Source: Rhizobium sp. CFBP 8762
GTDB lineage: Bacteria > Pseudomonadota > Alphaproteobacteria > Rhizobiales > Rhizobiaceae
DNA length: 64,000 bases
Assembly: GCF_014841565.1 (NCBI RefSeq)
Contig: NZ_JACYUD010000001.1
Coordinates: 434,001 to 498,000, forward strand
Reading direction: 5' to 3'
In this document: one piece after another, positions 1-8,264 of the stretch
How the letters are laid out: every line of letters starts with the position of its first letter
Position numbering within the stretch: the first letter of the stretch is position 1
Program-made: the position numbers and the translations under genes
The notes under the pieces: model-generated
Databases searched by the model: none
Told to the model about the DNA's origin: nothing
Seen by the model: only the letters and a program-made list of their open reading frames with translations

Positions 1-1426
1 ACGCGCCAAGCAGGCCGGCAATGCTGCCATCCTGCGCGCTGACGACTTCTGTGCCGAGCTTCAGAACACCGCCCTTTTCCGCGTCCTTCTTGATGATCTG
101 CACACGCTGGCCAGCCTGCCACAGCCGCCATTCCGACTGCTTCGCACCGGGGAAATACTCCTGCAACGCGGCAAAGCGATCATCATCCGACAGCATCAAC
201 TGACCCGCGAGGTATTCGATCAGAGAATACTGGTCAACGCCAACCTTCATCATCGGCCACAGGTTGCTGGTGTTGGTTGCCGACAGCAGATCAAGGTAGG
301 AACCGTCTTTCAGGAACCGCGTGGAGAATGTTGCAAACGGGCCGAATAGCAGAACGCGCTTGCCATCAATCACGCGCGTATCGAGATGCGGCACGGACAT
401 GGGCGGAGAACCGACCGAAGCCTTGCCATAGGCTTTCGCCAGATGGCGCATGGCCACATCAGGGTTGTCGTTGACAAGGAACGAGCCGCCGACTGGGAAG
501 CCGCCATACTGGTCGATTTCCGAAATGCCCGACATTTGCAGCAGGTGCAACGCGGCACCGCCCGCGCCGACAAACACGAATTTGGCATTGACCGTCTGGC
601 GCGTGTCGTCCTTCAGGTTACGATAGGTAACGCGCCATGTGCCATCGGCGTTGCGCTCCATCTCGTCCACTTCGCTCGACAGGTTCAAGCGGAAGTTTGG
701 CTGGCTCTGCATATGCGATACGAACTGGCGGGTGATTTCGCCAAACTCCATGTCGGTGCCGAGCGGCGACCAGGTGGCCGCAATCTTCTGGGTGGGATCA
801 CGGCCCTCCATCATCAGAGGAACCCATTCGGCAATCTTTGCCGGGTCCTCGGAGTATTCCATGCCGGAAAACAGCGGGCTTGCCTGCATTGCATCGTAAC
901 GCTTGCGCAGGTAAGCGGCATTCTCTTCGCCCCAGACGAAGCTCATATGCGGCGTATGGTTGATGAAAGAACGCGGGTTTTTCAAAACACCCTGCTCGAC
1001 ATGATAGGCCCAGAACTGCCGCGAAATCTGGAACGCCTCATTGATCTTGATGGCCTGGGCGATCTTGATATTGCCCTCGGAATCCTCCGGCGTGTAATTC
1101 AACTCGGCCAGGGCCGCATGGCCGGTGCCAGCGTTGTTCCAGCCGTTTGAGCTCTCCAGCGCGACACCATCGAGGCGCTCGATCATTTCCACCGACCAGT
1201 TGGGCTCCAGATTGCGCAGCCACATGCCAAGCGTGGAACTCATGATACCGCCGCCGATGAGCAGAACGTCGACATTTCTGCTTTCGCCGACGGCAGGCTT
1301 GCCGCAGCCGGGAAGAACGGTAACAGCCAGACCCGCCAGTGCGCCGCCAATGACCTGCCTGCGTTTCAGCGGCAAAGCCGATTGTATTGTGCCGGGGAAA
1401 ACATCACTGACGGTCGGGCTACTCAT
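1..1426 (-). CDS. mqo: Malate:quinone oxidoreductase, 3' end cut by window edge
   Basis: FAD-dependent enzyme that oxidises malate to oxaloacetate and passes electrons to the quinone pool. The 475 codons visible are closely similar along their length to E. coli Mqo as I remember it: the dinucleotide-binding stretch [15 protein letters not shown] (about residues 53-67), [37 protein letters not shown] and [22 protein letters not shown] estimate that only the last ~60-70 residues lie outside the window. The ATG at 1426 places an N-terminal leader before the FAD domain: a KRRQ motif, a hydrophobic stretch and LPGC. This resembles a twin-arginine signal with an imperfect lipobox, so the enzyme may be exported or membrane-anchored. 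It stands alone, with a 96-base gap to the upstream methyltransferase gene. Confidence 0.96.
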   Translation of the reverse strand, partial: MSSPTVSDVFPGTIQSALPLKRRQVIGGALAGLAVTVLPGCGKPAVGESRNVDVLLIGGGIMSSTLGMWLRNLEPNWSVEMIERLDGVALESSNGWNNAGTGHAALAELNYTPEDSEGNIKIAQAIKINEAFQISRQFWAYHVEQGVLKNPRSFINHTPHMSFVWGEENAAYLRKRYDAMQASPLFSGMEYSEDPAKIAEWVPLMMEGRDPTQKIAATWSPLGTDMEFGEITRQFVSHMQSQPNFRLNLSSEVDEMERNADGTWRVTYRNLKDDTRQTVNAKFVFVGAGGAALHLLQMSGISEIDQYGGFPVGGSFLVNDNPDVAMRHLAKAYGKASVGSPPMSVPHLDTRVIDGKRVLLFGPFATFSTRFLKDGSYLDLLSATNTSNLWPMMKVGVDQYSLIEYLAGQLMLSDDDRFAALQEYFPGAKQSEWRLWQAGQRVQIIKKDAEKGGVLKLGTEVVSAQDGSIAGLLGA

Positions 1427-1522
1427 GGTCGCTTCACCTATGTTCGCTACATGCCTAATATCTTGTGAACTTACTAACGAACAAAGACTACTGAAACAAT
1501 AGGTTTTTGCGGCAAATGCGCG

Positions 1523-2326
1523 CTACTTCAGACGCGCATAGGCGGTGCGACCATTGTTGAGATCGTTGACCGTTCCGGCAAAGCGGTGGCTGTCTTCCTC
1601 ATGGATGACGAGCGGAGCGCGGAGCGTCAGGCGCGCACGGTTCTGCTTGATGGCGGTGACGAGAATGCGCACGGCGCTTTCATTGCGCCGGGGCTGGATG
1701 GCGGTGATTTCAATACCGCCGAAGCGCCTGCCGCAAGCGGCGATAATATCGGCAATCGATTGCGGCCGGGCAATCAAAGACAACTGCCCGCCGGGCCGCA
1801 TGATGGCACCGGCGGTGCGGATCCAGATATCGAACAACCCCTCCGTCATGGCGTGCGCTTCGGCTTTCAAAGGGTCCGGCGTGCGCCGGTCCGCGTGATC
1901 GTTGAACGGCGGGTTCATGATGACGTGGTCGAACACCTCATCGGCCAGACCGGCGGACACGCGGCGCTGGCCGGTCAGCCCTACATCGGCCTCCAGCACC
2001 TGCACACGGCCTTTAAAACGGGCATTCTGCGGCAAATCGAGGGTTTTTTTGGCCAGCGCTGCCATCAGGGGGGAGCGCTCGACAAGGGTGACCTCGGCTT
2101 CACCAAGACGCGAGGCGACCGCAAGGCCCGCAGCACCGGCACCGGCCCCAAGATCAGCCACGCGGACGCGCGCGGGAGCGGCCACAAGGCTTGCCAGCAG
2201 CATGGCATCCATGCCGGAGCGATGCCCGGCCCCCAGCGGCTGCACCACATGAAAGGCACCATAGTGGAAGGCGTCCACGGTCTCGGTGAACGCAACAGCC
2301 GTATCGTTCACGAGAGGGTCGGTCAT
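1523..2326 (-). CDS. tRNA1(Val) adenine-N6 methyltransferase-like protein
   Basis: Class I SAM-dependent methyltransferase of 267 residues. The SAM-binding motif VADLGAGAGAAGLAVA is near residues 56-71, and the N6-adenine signature NPPF sits in DHVIMNPPFNDH near residue 140. This combination and the length fit the TrmN6/YfiC family, which methylates A37 of tRNA1(Val). Substrate identity is inferred from the family, not shown. The start codon overlaps the stop of the DUF2007 gene by four bases (ATGA), so the two are probably translated together. The gene pair runs divergently from the polyprenyl synthase gene. Confidence 0.85.
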   Translation of the reverse strand: MTDPLVNDTAVAFTETVDAFHYGAFHVVQPLGAGHRSGMDAMLLASLVAAPARVRVADLGAGAGAAGLAVASRLGEAEVTLVERSPLMAALAKKTLDLPQNARFKGRVQVLEADVGLTGQRRVSAGLADEVFDHVIMNPPFNDHADRRTPDPLKAEAHAMTEGLFDIWIRTAGAIMRPGGQLSLIARPQSIADIIAACGRRFGGIEITAIQPRRNESAVRILVTAIKQNRARLTLRAPLVIHEEDSHRFAGTVNDLNNGRTAYARLK

Positions 2327-2547
2327 GCGTCCCGCAGCTCATGTTCCAGCCCGGCGTCGATCAACAGGCGACGGGCTTCATCGGCGCGATCATCCTCCAC
2401 CAGAAAACGGCGCGGCAGCAGGCCGAGCGACCCTTCGAGAATACTCATACCCTGATCGGCAATGAGATAATAAATCCCCGCTTCTTTCATCAGGCTTTCG
2501 GCGAAGGAGAGAAGGACGGGATCGTTCGCACGGATCAATTCTTTCAT
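2323..2547 (-). CDS. DUF2007 family protein
   Basis: Small protein of 74 residues, MKELIRANDPVLLSFAES onward, with ADQGMSILEGSLG and a C-terminal LVEDDRADEARRLLIDAG. This matches the DUF2007 (putative signal-transducing, PII-like fold) family in length and pattern. The ATG at 2547 is preceded by AGAGGAAA at a workable distance; a longer reading frame upstream has no such support. Its stop overlaps the start of the methyltransferase gene, so the two form an operon. Its function is unknown. Confidence 0.85.
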   Translation of the reverse strand: MKELIRANDPVLLSFAESLMKEAGIYYLIADQGMSILEGSLGLLPRRFLVEDDRADEARRLLIDAGLEHELRDA

Positions 2548-2624
2548 GGGGTATTTTTCCTCTTGCCGCGCATAGCCAGCCTTTCTATTGTTCACACCTG
2601 AAATGCAACAGGAGTCCTGAAGCC

Positions 2625-3641
2625 TTGGGCGTAGTGATACCGCTGGAAGAAAGCAAAAACAAACAGGCATCGGTGAAGCCTCTGGTCGATCTGACGAAAG
2701 CCGATATGGAGCGGGTCAACCAGCTTATCCTGTCCAAGGCAGGCTCGGATGTGCAGATGATTCCCGAAGTGGCGAACCATCTGATTTCTTCGGGCGGCAA
2801 ACGCCTGCGCCCCATGCTGACTTTGGCATCTGCCGCCATGTTTGGCTATCAGGGTGATTCGCACATCAAGCTTGCCACCAGCGTGGAGTTTATGCACACC
2901 GCCACCCTGCTGCATGACGATGTGGTGGACGAAAGCGATCTGCGCCGCGGCAAATCCACCGCCCGAATGATCTGGGGCAATCAGGCAAGTGTGCTGGTGG
3001 GCGATTTTCTGCTTGGCCAGGCCTTCCGCATGATGGTGGATGTCGGCTCGCTCGATGCGCTAGATGTGCTGTCCACGGCAGCCTCGGTGATTGCCGAAGG
3101 CGAGGTGTTGCAGCTTTCCGTCGCAAAGAACATGGAGACGACGGAGGACGATTATCTGTCCGTCATCCGCGCCAAGACGGCGGCGCTGTTTGCAGCCGCG
3201 TCCGAGGTCGGCCCGATTGTTGCGGGCACGCCGAAGGCGCACCGCAACGCGCTGAAATCCTATGGGATGAACTTGGGGTTAGCTTTCCAGCTTGTGGACG
3301 ATGTGCTGGATTATGGCGGGCAGGCCGATGACCTTGGCAAGAATGTCGGCGATGATTTTCGCGAGGGCAAGATAACACTGCCGGTCATCCTCTCTTACCG
3401 CCGTGGCAATGAGGACGACAGGGCGTTCTGGCGCGCAGCGATTGAGGGCGGCGACAGCACGGAAGACAATTTGCACAAGGCACTGCACCTCATCAACCGC
3501 TATGGTGGGCTGACGGATACCATTGCGCGGGCGCGCCATTACGGCACCATTGCCCGCGACGCTCTGGCGCCCCTGCCGGAAAGCCCGTGGAAAGCAGCGC
3601 TGCTGGAAGTCATCGATTTTTGTATCGACCGGGTCAATTGA
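2625..3641 (+). CDS. ispB: Polyprenyl (octaprenyl/decaprenyl) diphosphate synthase
   Basis: Trans-isoprenyl diphosphate synthase of 338 residues that extends farnesyl diphosphate with isopentenyl diphosphate to make the side chain of ubiquinone. Both aspartate-rich metal-binding motifs are present: LLHDDVVDESDLRRG (about residues 96-110) and LVDDVLDYGG (about residues 222-231). GGKRLRP near the N-terminus binds the substrate diphosphate. The chosen start is TTG at 2625, preceded by AGGAG at 2610-2614; no ATG lies suitably placed. Alphaproteobacteria usually make Q10, so the chain length may be C50 rather than C40. It starts a + strand isoprenoid group with a TPR gene and ispE. Confidence 0.93.
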   Translation: MGVVIPLEESKNKQASVKPLVDLTKADMERVNQLILSKAGSDVQMIPEVANHLISSGGKRLRPMLTLASAAMFGYQGDSHIKLATSVEFMHTATLLHDDVVDESDLRRGKSTARMIWGNQASVLVGDFLLGQAFRMMVDVGSLDALDVLSTAASVIAEGEVLQLSVAKNMETTEDDYLSVIRAKTAALFAAASEVGPIVAGTPKAHRNALKSYGMNLGLAFQLVDDVLDYGGQADDLGKNVGDDFREGKITLPVILSYRRGNEDDRAFWRAAIEGGDSTEDNLHKALHLINRYGGLTDTIARARHYGTIARDALAPLPESPWKAALLEVIDFCIDRVN

Positions 3642-3751
3642 GATTGATGGCGTAAAAAAGCCATTCTGTTGCCCATGTGTTACTGCAATGTGATTTGGAA
3701 TTGCCCGTTGGGGCGGGCAGCACTGTGTGTGCCCATGATGAAAGGCTCGTT

Positions 3752-5611
3752 ATGCGGCACTTGAGTAAAATGCGGCTTCTTGGCAGCGTGGCCTGCCTCG
3801 CTCTGGTTTCGTTCACGCTGGCGGCACCTGTTATGGCACAGGAAAGCCCACTGACCATTGAAACCCCGGATGCGCCGCCCGCCACCAGCGCGAATACGAC
3901 GCCGTTTGACCCGTTGAAGGTCAACAGTTTTTCGGGTGCGTTTCTGGCGGCCCGCACGGCGGATGTGGACCGGGATTTTGACACCGCGACGGCCCTCTAC
4001 AAGATCGCGCTTCAGTTTGATGCAGACAATATCGACGTCAAGCAACGGCTGATGATCACGCAGTTGATGAACGGGCATTTTGGCGAAGGTGCCAAGCTGG
4101 CCGAGGAATTGAAGTCTGACCAGTCGGTTGAACGTATCACGACCGTCGTTCGGGCCGTCAACGCCATTCGCGATGAAAAGTATTCGCAGGCGCAGAAGAT
4201 TCTGAATTACAAGGGTCCGAACGATCTGGACCGGCTGATGAACGGCCTGTTGCAGGCGTGGGCGCGCTATGGGCAAGGAAGCCCCAAGGATGCGCTGGCC
4301 ATGCTGCGCAAGATGAAGGGGCCGGACTGGTTCGCGATCTTCAAGAATTACCATGCCGGTGCGATTGCTGCGGCGTCCGGCGATGTGACGACAGCCCGTG
4401 CGCGGTTGAACGATGCCGTGCTGGACCGTGAAGGGGCCGGTGCGGCACCCGATACCTTCATGCGTGCCGTGGTGGCGCTGGCCCGTCTGGAAGCGACAGC
4501 AGGCAACAAACAGAAGGCGCTGGATGCCATTTCCGTTGGTGATACGCTCGTCAACAATTATGCGCCGCTGAAAGCGCTGCGCCAGAGCATCGAAAAGGGT
4601 GAGAAGCAGGAACAGCAGGTCCGCAATGCATCGCAGGGTGCCGCCGCCGTGCTGTTTTCCATCGGCGGCGCGTTGAACCGCGACGGCGCGGAAGACATTG
4701 TGTCGCTGTATCTGCAATCGGCCCGCTCGCTTGACCCTGACAGTGCCGACGCACTGGTGATGCTGGGCGGCATTGCCGAAAACTCGAAGAACCCGGAAAA
4801 AGCCATAGAGCTCTACCGAAGCGTACCGGAAAACTCGCCGATGCGGCGTATTTCCGAGCTGCAGCTGGGTCTGGTGCTGGCCTCCACCGGCAAGGTGGAA
4901 GAGGCCAAGCAGCACCTGAAAGCGCTGATTGACTCCGACCCCAAGGATATCCGCACCTATCTCGCCTATGGCAGCGTGTTGTCCGACGCCAAGGACTACA
5001 AGGAAATGGGCGAGGTCTTTGATCGCGCTGTCGAGCAGATCGGCCCCATGCCTTCGCGCAATGACTGGACGGTGTTCTTCCAGCGCGGCATAGCCTATGA
5101 GCGCCAGAAGAAATGGGAACAGGCAGAGCCGAACTTCCGCAAGGCGCTGGAACTGAACCCGGATCAACCCGCCGTTCTCAATTATCTCGGCTATTCCTGG
5201 GTGGATATGAACATGAACCTCGATGAGGGCATGAACATGATCCGCAAGGCTGTGGAGCTGCGCCCGGACGATGGCTATATCGTCGATTCGCTCGGCTGGG
5301 CCTATTACCGCATCCACGAGTTCGACAAGGCCGTAACGGAACTGGAACGCGCCTCGGAGTTGAAGGCTGGCGACCCAACCATCAACGACCATCTGGGCGA
5401 TGCCTATTGGCGCGTTGGACGCAAGCTGGAAGCCAACTTCCAGTGGAACCGCACGCTGGGCCTGAAGCCCGAAGAGGCGGAGATTCCGAAGATAAAGGAC
5501 AAGATCGCCAACGGCCTGCCACCTCTGGAAGACAAAGCGCCAACCGCTGCTGATGCCAAAACACCTGCACCGGTAAAGCCTGCCGAAGGTAGTCCGGACA
5601 AAAAGTCCTGA
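3752..5611 (+). CDS. Secreted tetratricopeptide repeat protein
   Basis: Protein of 619 residues with a Sec signal peptide (MRHLSKMRLLG, hydrophobic core, APVMAQ) cleaved near residue 30, so it should be periplasmic or attached to the outer membrane side. Helical TPR units run through most of the protein and are clearest in the C-terminal half, for example FFQRGIAYERQKKWEQAEPN and the repeated RKALELNPDQ, RKAVELRPDD and RASELKAGDP segments. A low-complexity Lys/Pro/Ala tail ends it. The ATG at 3752 has AAAGG just upstream and begins the signal peptide; an earlier in-frame start would bury it. TPR proteins between a polyprenyl synthase and ispE recur in rhizobia, but the partner is unknown. Confidence 0.9.
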   Translation: MRHLSKMRLLGSVACLALVSFTLAAPVMAQESPLTIETPDAPPATSANTTPFDPLKVNSFSGAFLAARTADVDRDFDTATALYKIALQFDADNIDVKQRLMITQLMNGHFGEGAKLAEELKSDQSVERITTVVRAVNAIRDEKYSQAQKILNYKGPNDLDRLMNGLLQAWARYGQGSPKDALAMLRKMKGPDWFAIFKNYHAGAIAAASGDVTTARARLNDAVLDREGAGAAPDTFMRAVVALARLEATAGNKQKALDAISVGDTLVNNYAPLKALRQSIEKGEKQEQQVRNASQGAAAVLFSIGGALNRDGAEDIVSLYLQSARSLDPDSADALVMLGGIAENSKNPEKAIELYRSVPENSPMRRISELQLGLVLASTGKVEEAKQHLKALIDSDPKDIRTYLAYGSVLSDAKDYKEMGEVFDRAVEQIGPMPSRNDWTVFFQRGIAYERQKKWEQAEPNFRKALELNPDQPAVLNYLGYSWVDMNMNLDEGMNMIRKAVELRPDDGYIVDSLGWAYYRIHEFDKAVTELERASELKAGDPTINDHLGDAYWRVGRKLEANFQWNRTLGLKPEEAEIPKIKDKIANGLPPLEDKAPTAADAKTPAPVKPAEGSPDKKS

Positions 5612-5744
5612 GGGACGGATGCGGGGCGGCACGACTCGATTGATGTGTGAAACGGGCTCTGCGCCACGACGTGGCGTGGGGTGTTCCTACGGGTCACGGA
5701 ATATCCGGCTTGACGTATCGCAATTCTGTCGCCTGCTTCCTCAT

Positions 5745-5837
5745 CCTCCCTCATTTCTGTGCTCGTCACCGAAATTTATATCCAGCGGCGGCTTTCCCTG
5801 TGTCGGTGGATCCCGGTGACAAGCACAGGGATGAGGA
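5745..5837. repeat. Large imperfect inverted repeat, CTGTGCTTGTCAC family
   Basis: The left arm (5745-5775) contains TCATTTCTGTGCTCGTCACC and the right arm (5810-5837) contains GGTGACAAGCACAGGGATGA, which are near-perfect reverse complements separated by about 35 bases. Single arms of the same family occur again at 6101-6128 and 52085-52112. It lies in the 569-base gap between the TPR gene and ispE, which holds no convincing gene, only repeats (this one, the RIME-like element and the single arm). The structure could form a long hairpin in RNA and may end transcription of the TPR gene. Confidence 0.75.
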
Positions 5838-5990
5838 TAGAGAGTGTGGGAGTCAAAGGCGGTAGCGACACACTATCTGGCAAGGCTACGCGCTTATGCG
5901 TGGCACGGGTTTTGGTTCACTTGGAAAGTGCGAACGTGCACAAGACCCGGCATTGCCTTCTTCTTCCGTATTCAACGCCCACATACCTGG

Positions 5991-6093
5991 AGCATAATCC
6001 GACCGGAGCGAAGCAAGGATCAATAAGATTATGCTTTCAATATAAAAAGTTAGAGCACCGTTCTGATTCAATCAGAACGAAAAGCGCTCTAAC
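5991..6093 (+). repeat. RIME1-like double-palindrome element, copy 1
   Basis: An element of about 103 bases made of two palindromes. The first runs from AGCATAATCCGACC to GATTATGCT (5991-6035). The second runs from GTTAGAGC through GTTCTGATT-C-AATCAGAAC to GCGCTCTAAC (6049-6093). A second copy, inverted, is at 53521-53620, with nearly identical sequence except for the short linker. The size and architecture match the Rhizobium intergenic mosaic element RIME1, which is known from several rhizobial genomes. Function is not established; such elements lie between genes and can fold as RNA. Confidence 0.85.
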
Positions 6094-6100
6094 CTCCCCG

Positions 6101-6128
6101 CCCTCATTCCTGTGCTTGTCACAGGAAT
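6101..6128 (+). repeat. Single repeat arm upstream of ispE
   Basis: CCCTCATTCCTGTGCTTGTC followed by ACAGGAAT. It contains a small palindrome (TTCCTGT / ACAGGAA) and matches the arms at 5745-5837 and the copy at 52085-52112. It sits eight bases after the RIME-like element, so the gap before ispE is a mosaic of repeats. In-frame start codons within it could mislead gene callers into an N-terminally extended IspE. Confidence 0.7.
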
Positions 6129-6180
6129 CCATATCTATCGGCAATGTGTGTGGTCAAAGCCCCTGCCTGAGTCATGCCTT

Positions 6181-7101
6181 ATGAAGAATACTGCGCGTAC
6201 CGGCCCGTCTTTCAGTCGTGACGCTGCCCGTCACACCCTCACCCTGTTCGCGCCTGCAAAAATTAACCTGTCACTGCACGTCACCGGCCAACGTGCCGAT
6301 GGTTATCACCTGCTGGACAGTATCGTGGTGTTTGCCGACAACGCGGGCGACCGTATTTCCGCCTCTCTTGAAAACACGGATCAATTCACGCTGTCGGGAC
6401 CGTTCGCTGAGGGTCTGGAGGTGGACGCCGGGAACCTCGTACTCAAAGCAAGAGACACGCTTCGGTCAGCGCTCAACGCGCGAGACCTCCCCTGCCCGCC
6501 TGTTCACATCCATCTGGAGAAAAACCTGCCAATTGCATCCGGCATTGGCGGCGGCTCGGCGGATGCGGCAGCAACGCTGAAGGTGCTGACAAGCTTGTGG
6601 AACTCTGGTTTACCTGATCCCCAGCTTGCGCTGTCGCTTGGGGCCGATGTGCCCATGTGCCTCATCAGTCAGCCATTGCTGGCACGCGGCATCGGTGAGG
6701 ATGTGCAGCTGATCAAAGAATTTCCCGCCGTGTCGCTGGTTCTCGTCAATCCGATGAAATCCGTCTCCACGCCTGCGATCTTCACAGCGCTGACCAACAA
6801 GACCAATCCACCCATCGGCAGCGACCTGTCGGACTGGCTTAAGGCACTGCACAGCCAGCGCAATGATCTGCAACCCCCGGCAGAGATATGTGTGCCCGAA
6901 ATCGCAACTGCCTGCGCGGCGCTTATGGACTTTGGCGCGCAGCTTGCCCGCATGTCCGGTTCCGGGGCCACCTGTTTTGGTATTTTCCCGTCCATCCACG
7001 CCGCCCGGAAGGCAGAAAGCCAACTGGTGGATCGATATCCGCAGTGGTACGTTACCGCCACAACAACGGGAGCGAGCTTTGACCATATCCACCAAGCCTG
7101 A
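6181..7101 (+). CDS. ispE: 4-diphosphocytidyl-2-C-methyl-D-erythritol kinase
   Basis: GHMP-family kinase of the MEP isoprenoid pathway; it phosphorylates the 2-hydroxyl of CDP-methylerythritol with ATP. The 306-residue protein has the substrate motif FAPAKINLSLHVTG near the N-terminus, RADGYHLLDSIVVF, and the glycine-rich ATP loop PIASGIGGGSADAAATL near residues 117-133; RMSGSGATCFGIF is the third conserved motif. The ATG at 6181 gives the normal length; the 23 codons before it are repeat sequence. There is no strong ribosome binding site. The 3' end overlaps moaB by 23 bases. Confidence 0.93.
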   Translation: MKNTARTGPSFSRDAARHTLTLFAPAKINLSLHVTGQRADGYHLLDSIVVFADNAGDRISASLENTDQFTLSGPFAEGLEVDAGNLVLKARDTLRSALNARDLPCPPVHIHLEKNLPIASGIGGGSADAAATLKVLTSLWNSGLPDPQLALSLGADVPMCLISQPLLARGIGEDVQLIKEFPAVSLVLVNPMKSVSTPAIFTALTNKTNPPIGSDLSDWLKALHSQRNDLQPPAEICVPEIATACAALMDFGAQLARMSGSGATCFGIFPSIHAARKAESQLVDRYPQWYVTATTTGASFDHIHQA

Positions 7102-7630
7102 ACCGACAGAAAGACCCTTCATCCCCCTCGGCATTGCCGTATTGACGGTTTCCGACACGAGGACGCTTGCCGATGACCGGTCCGGCGACGTGCTCGTTAG
7201 CCGGTTGACCGAGGCAGGACACACGCTTGCGGCCCGCGCCATTATCGGCGATGACGCAACGGACATTGCGCGTCAGGTGCAAGTCTGGTCCTTGGATGAA
7301 ACGGTGGACGTTATCATCACCACCGGCGGCACGGGTTTTACCGGGCGCGACGTGACCCCGGAGGCCATCGAGCCGCTGTTCGACAAGCGTATGGACGGCT
7401 TTTCCGCCGTTTTTCACCGTATTTCCTACGATAAGATTGGCACATCCACCATTCAGTCTCGCGCCACCGCGGGGCTCAGCAACTCCACCTTCATCTTCGT
7501 GCTGCCCGGCTCCCCCGGCGCCTGCAAAGATGCGTGGGACGGTATTTTGGGCCAACAGCTCGACTACCGCCACCAGCCCTGCAATTTCGTGGAAATTATG
7601 CCGCGTCTGGATGAGCATTTGAAGCGCTGA
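7079..7630 (+). CDS. moaB: Molybdenum cofactor biosynthesis protein B
   Basis: Molybdopterin adenylyltransferase-fold protein (MoaB/MogA family), 183 residues. Seen motifs: [18 protein letters not shown] near residues 17-34, [18 protein letters not shown], and the C-terminal [12 protein letters not shown]. In cofactor assembly such proteins adenylylate molybdopterin before molybdate insertion. The start is TTG at 7079, preceded by GGGAGC, and lies inside the end of ispE; other in-frame starts further upstream would give an implausible N-terminus copied from the ispE frame. No other molybdenum genes are nearby. The overlap suggests co-translation with ispE. Confidence 0.9.
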   Translation: MTISTKPEPTERPFIPLGIAVLTVSDTRTLADDRSGDVLVSRLTEAGHTLAARAIIGDDATDIARQVQVWSLDETVDVIITTGGTGFTGRDVTPEAIEPLFDKRMDGFSAVFHRISYDKIGTSTIQSRATAGLSNSTFIFVLPGSPGACKDAWDGILGQQLDYRHQPCNFVEIMPRLDEHLKR

Positions 7631-7636
7631 AAACGG

Positions 7637-8155
7637 TTATCGGCGGGCTACCCACGCCGGTATCAGTTCGGCACGAAGCCTGCTGGCAGAGACCTTTCGA
7701 GACATGGGCTCAAGACCGGTCATTCCGTCTGCCAGTTTCAAAGCCAGAGACTTCGGAATGAGAACACCCTTTTCCAGCGGTGAACGACGGCGGCCGAGGC
7801 GTTTCAACAGGGACTGCCGGTACTGTCTGGCAGGGGAAAAAACCGCCGGCTTCTGGTGAAGGGCAACATACTCACCCACCTCGCCGATCCAGCCGTTCGC
7901 CGGGCGCGCACCCGGCTCCAGCAGCATCAACCACTCCCCACGCGCACGCCGTATTACGTCGGCCAAGACCCAGGCGGAATGCAGGCTGCATCCGGCGGCA
8001 TCGGCCACCTGCGCCGTGCCGTCCTGCGAACCATGATCCAGAAGAATAACGTCGCTTACCAGCCCCTGAACCGCTCCGGAAACCAGCACGGACAAAGTCT
8101 GCGCCAGTTCACTCTCATGATTGTGGGTTTCCATTAAAACGGTGAGCATAGCCAT
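7637..8155 (-). CDS. Small family 2-like glycosyltransferase
   Basis: 172 residues beginning MAMLTVLMETHNHE. The pattern of a GT-A fold start is visible: TVLMETHNHESELAQTL, then VSDVILLDHGSQDGTAQVADAAGC, then RGEWLMLLEPGARPANGW, as in family 2 glycosyltransferases. It is shorter than most of that family and the usual DxD is not obvious, so its activity is doubtful. The ATG at 8155 has GGGGGGATGGGG just upstream; another ATG at 8221 would add 22 residues. It diverges from the radical SAM gene, and the shared 109-base intergenic region holds a possible LexA box. Confidence 0.72.
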   Translation of the reverse strand: MAMLTVLMETHNHESELAQTLSVLVSGAVQGLVSDVILLDHGSQDGTAQVADAAGCSLHSAWVLADVIRRARGEWLMLLEPGARPANGWIGEVGEYVALHQKPAVFSPARQYRQSLLKRLGRRRSPLEKGVLIPKSLALKLADGMTGLEPMSRKVSASRLRAELIPAWVARR

Positions 8156-8203
8156 GCTTACCCCATCCCCCCAAAAATTGCCAGTAAACGCGGAACGGAT
8201 TTC

Positions 8204-8218
8204 GTTCTTGACCTGTTC
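8204..8218. promoter_or_regulatory. Candidate LexA (SOS) box
   Basis: The sequence GTTCTTGACCTGTTC is an exact GTTC-N7-GTTC direct repeat, the form recognised by LexA in alphaproteobacteria. It contains TTGACC, a good -35 hexamer for the + strand radical SAM gene, whose start codon is 47 bases downstream; TTATAG at 8228-8233 could serve as the -10, although the spacing is short. A repressor bound here would block that promoter. It is also 49 bases upstream of the divergent glycosyltransferase start. Confidence 0.5.
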
Positions 8219-8264
8219 CATGTTTTGTTATAGGAACATAACAAGAATAGATGCGGGAAAAGCC

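Noticed and set aside
386-1150. Long open frame on the + strand opposite mqo
   Set aside because: It is antisense to a clear mqo gene and its sequence shows no domain; high-GC genes often leave open frames on the other strand.
1586-2455. 289-residue + strand open frame opposite the methyltransferase
   Set aside because: It spans two clear - strand genes; no ribosome binding site or recognisable domain.
3680-5632. 650-residue - strand open frame opposite the TPR gene
   Set aside because: Despite its length it is an antisense shadow; the + strand frame has a signal peptide and TPR units, and this one has none.
5759-6184. 141-residue + strand open frame before ispE
   Set aside because: It is composed largely of the repeat elements and ends in ispE; unlikely to be a gene.
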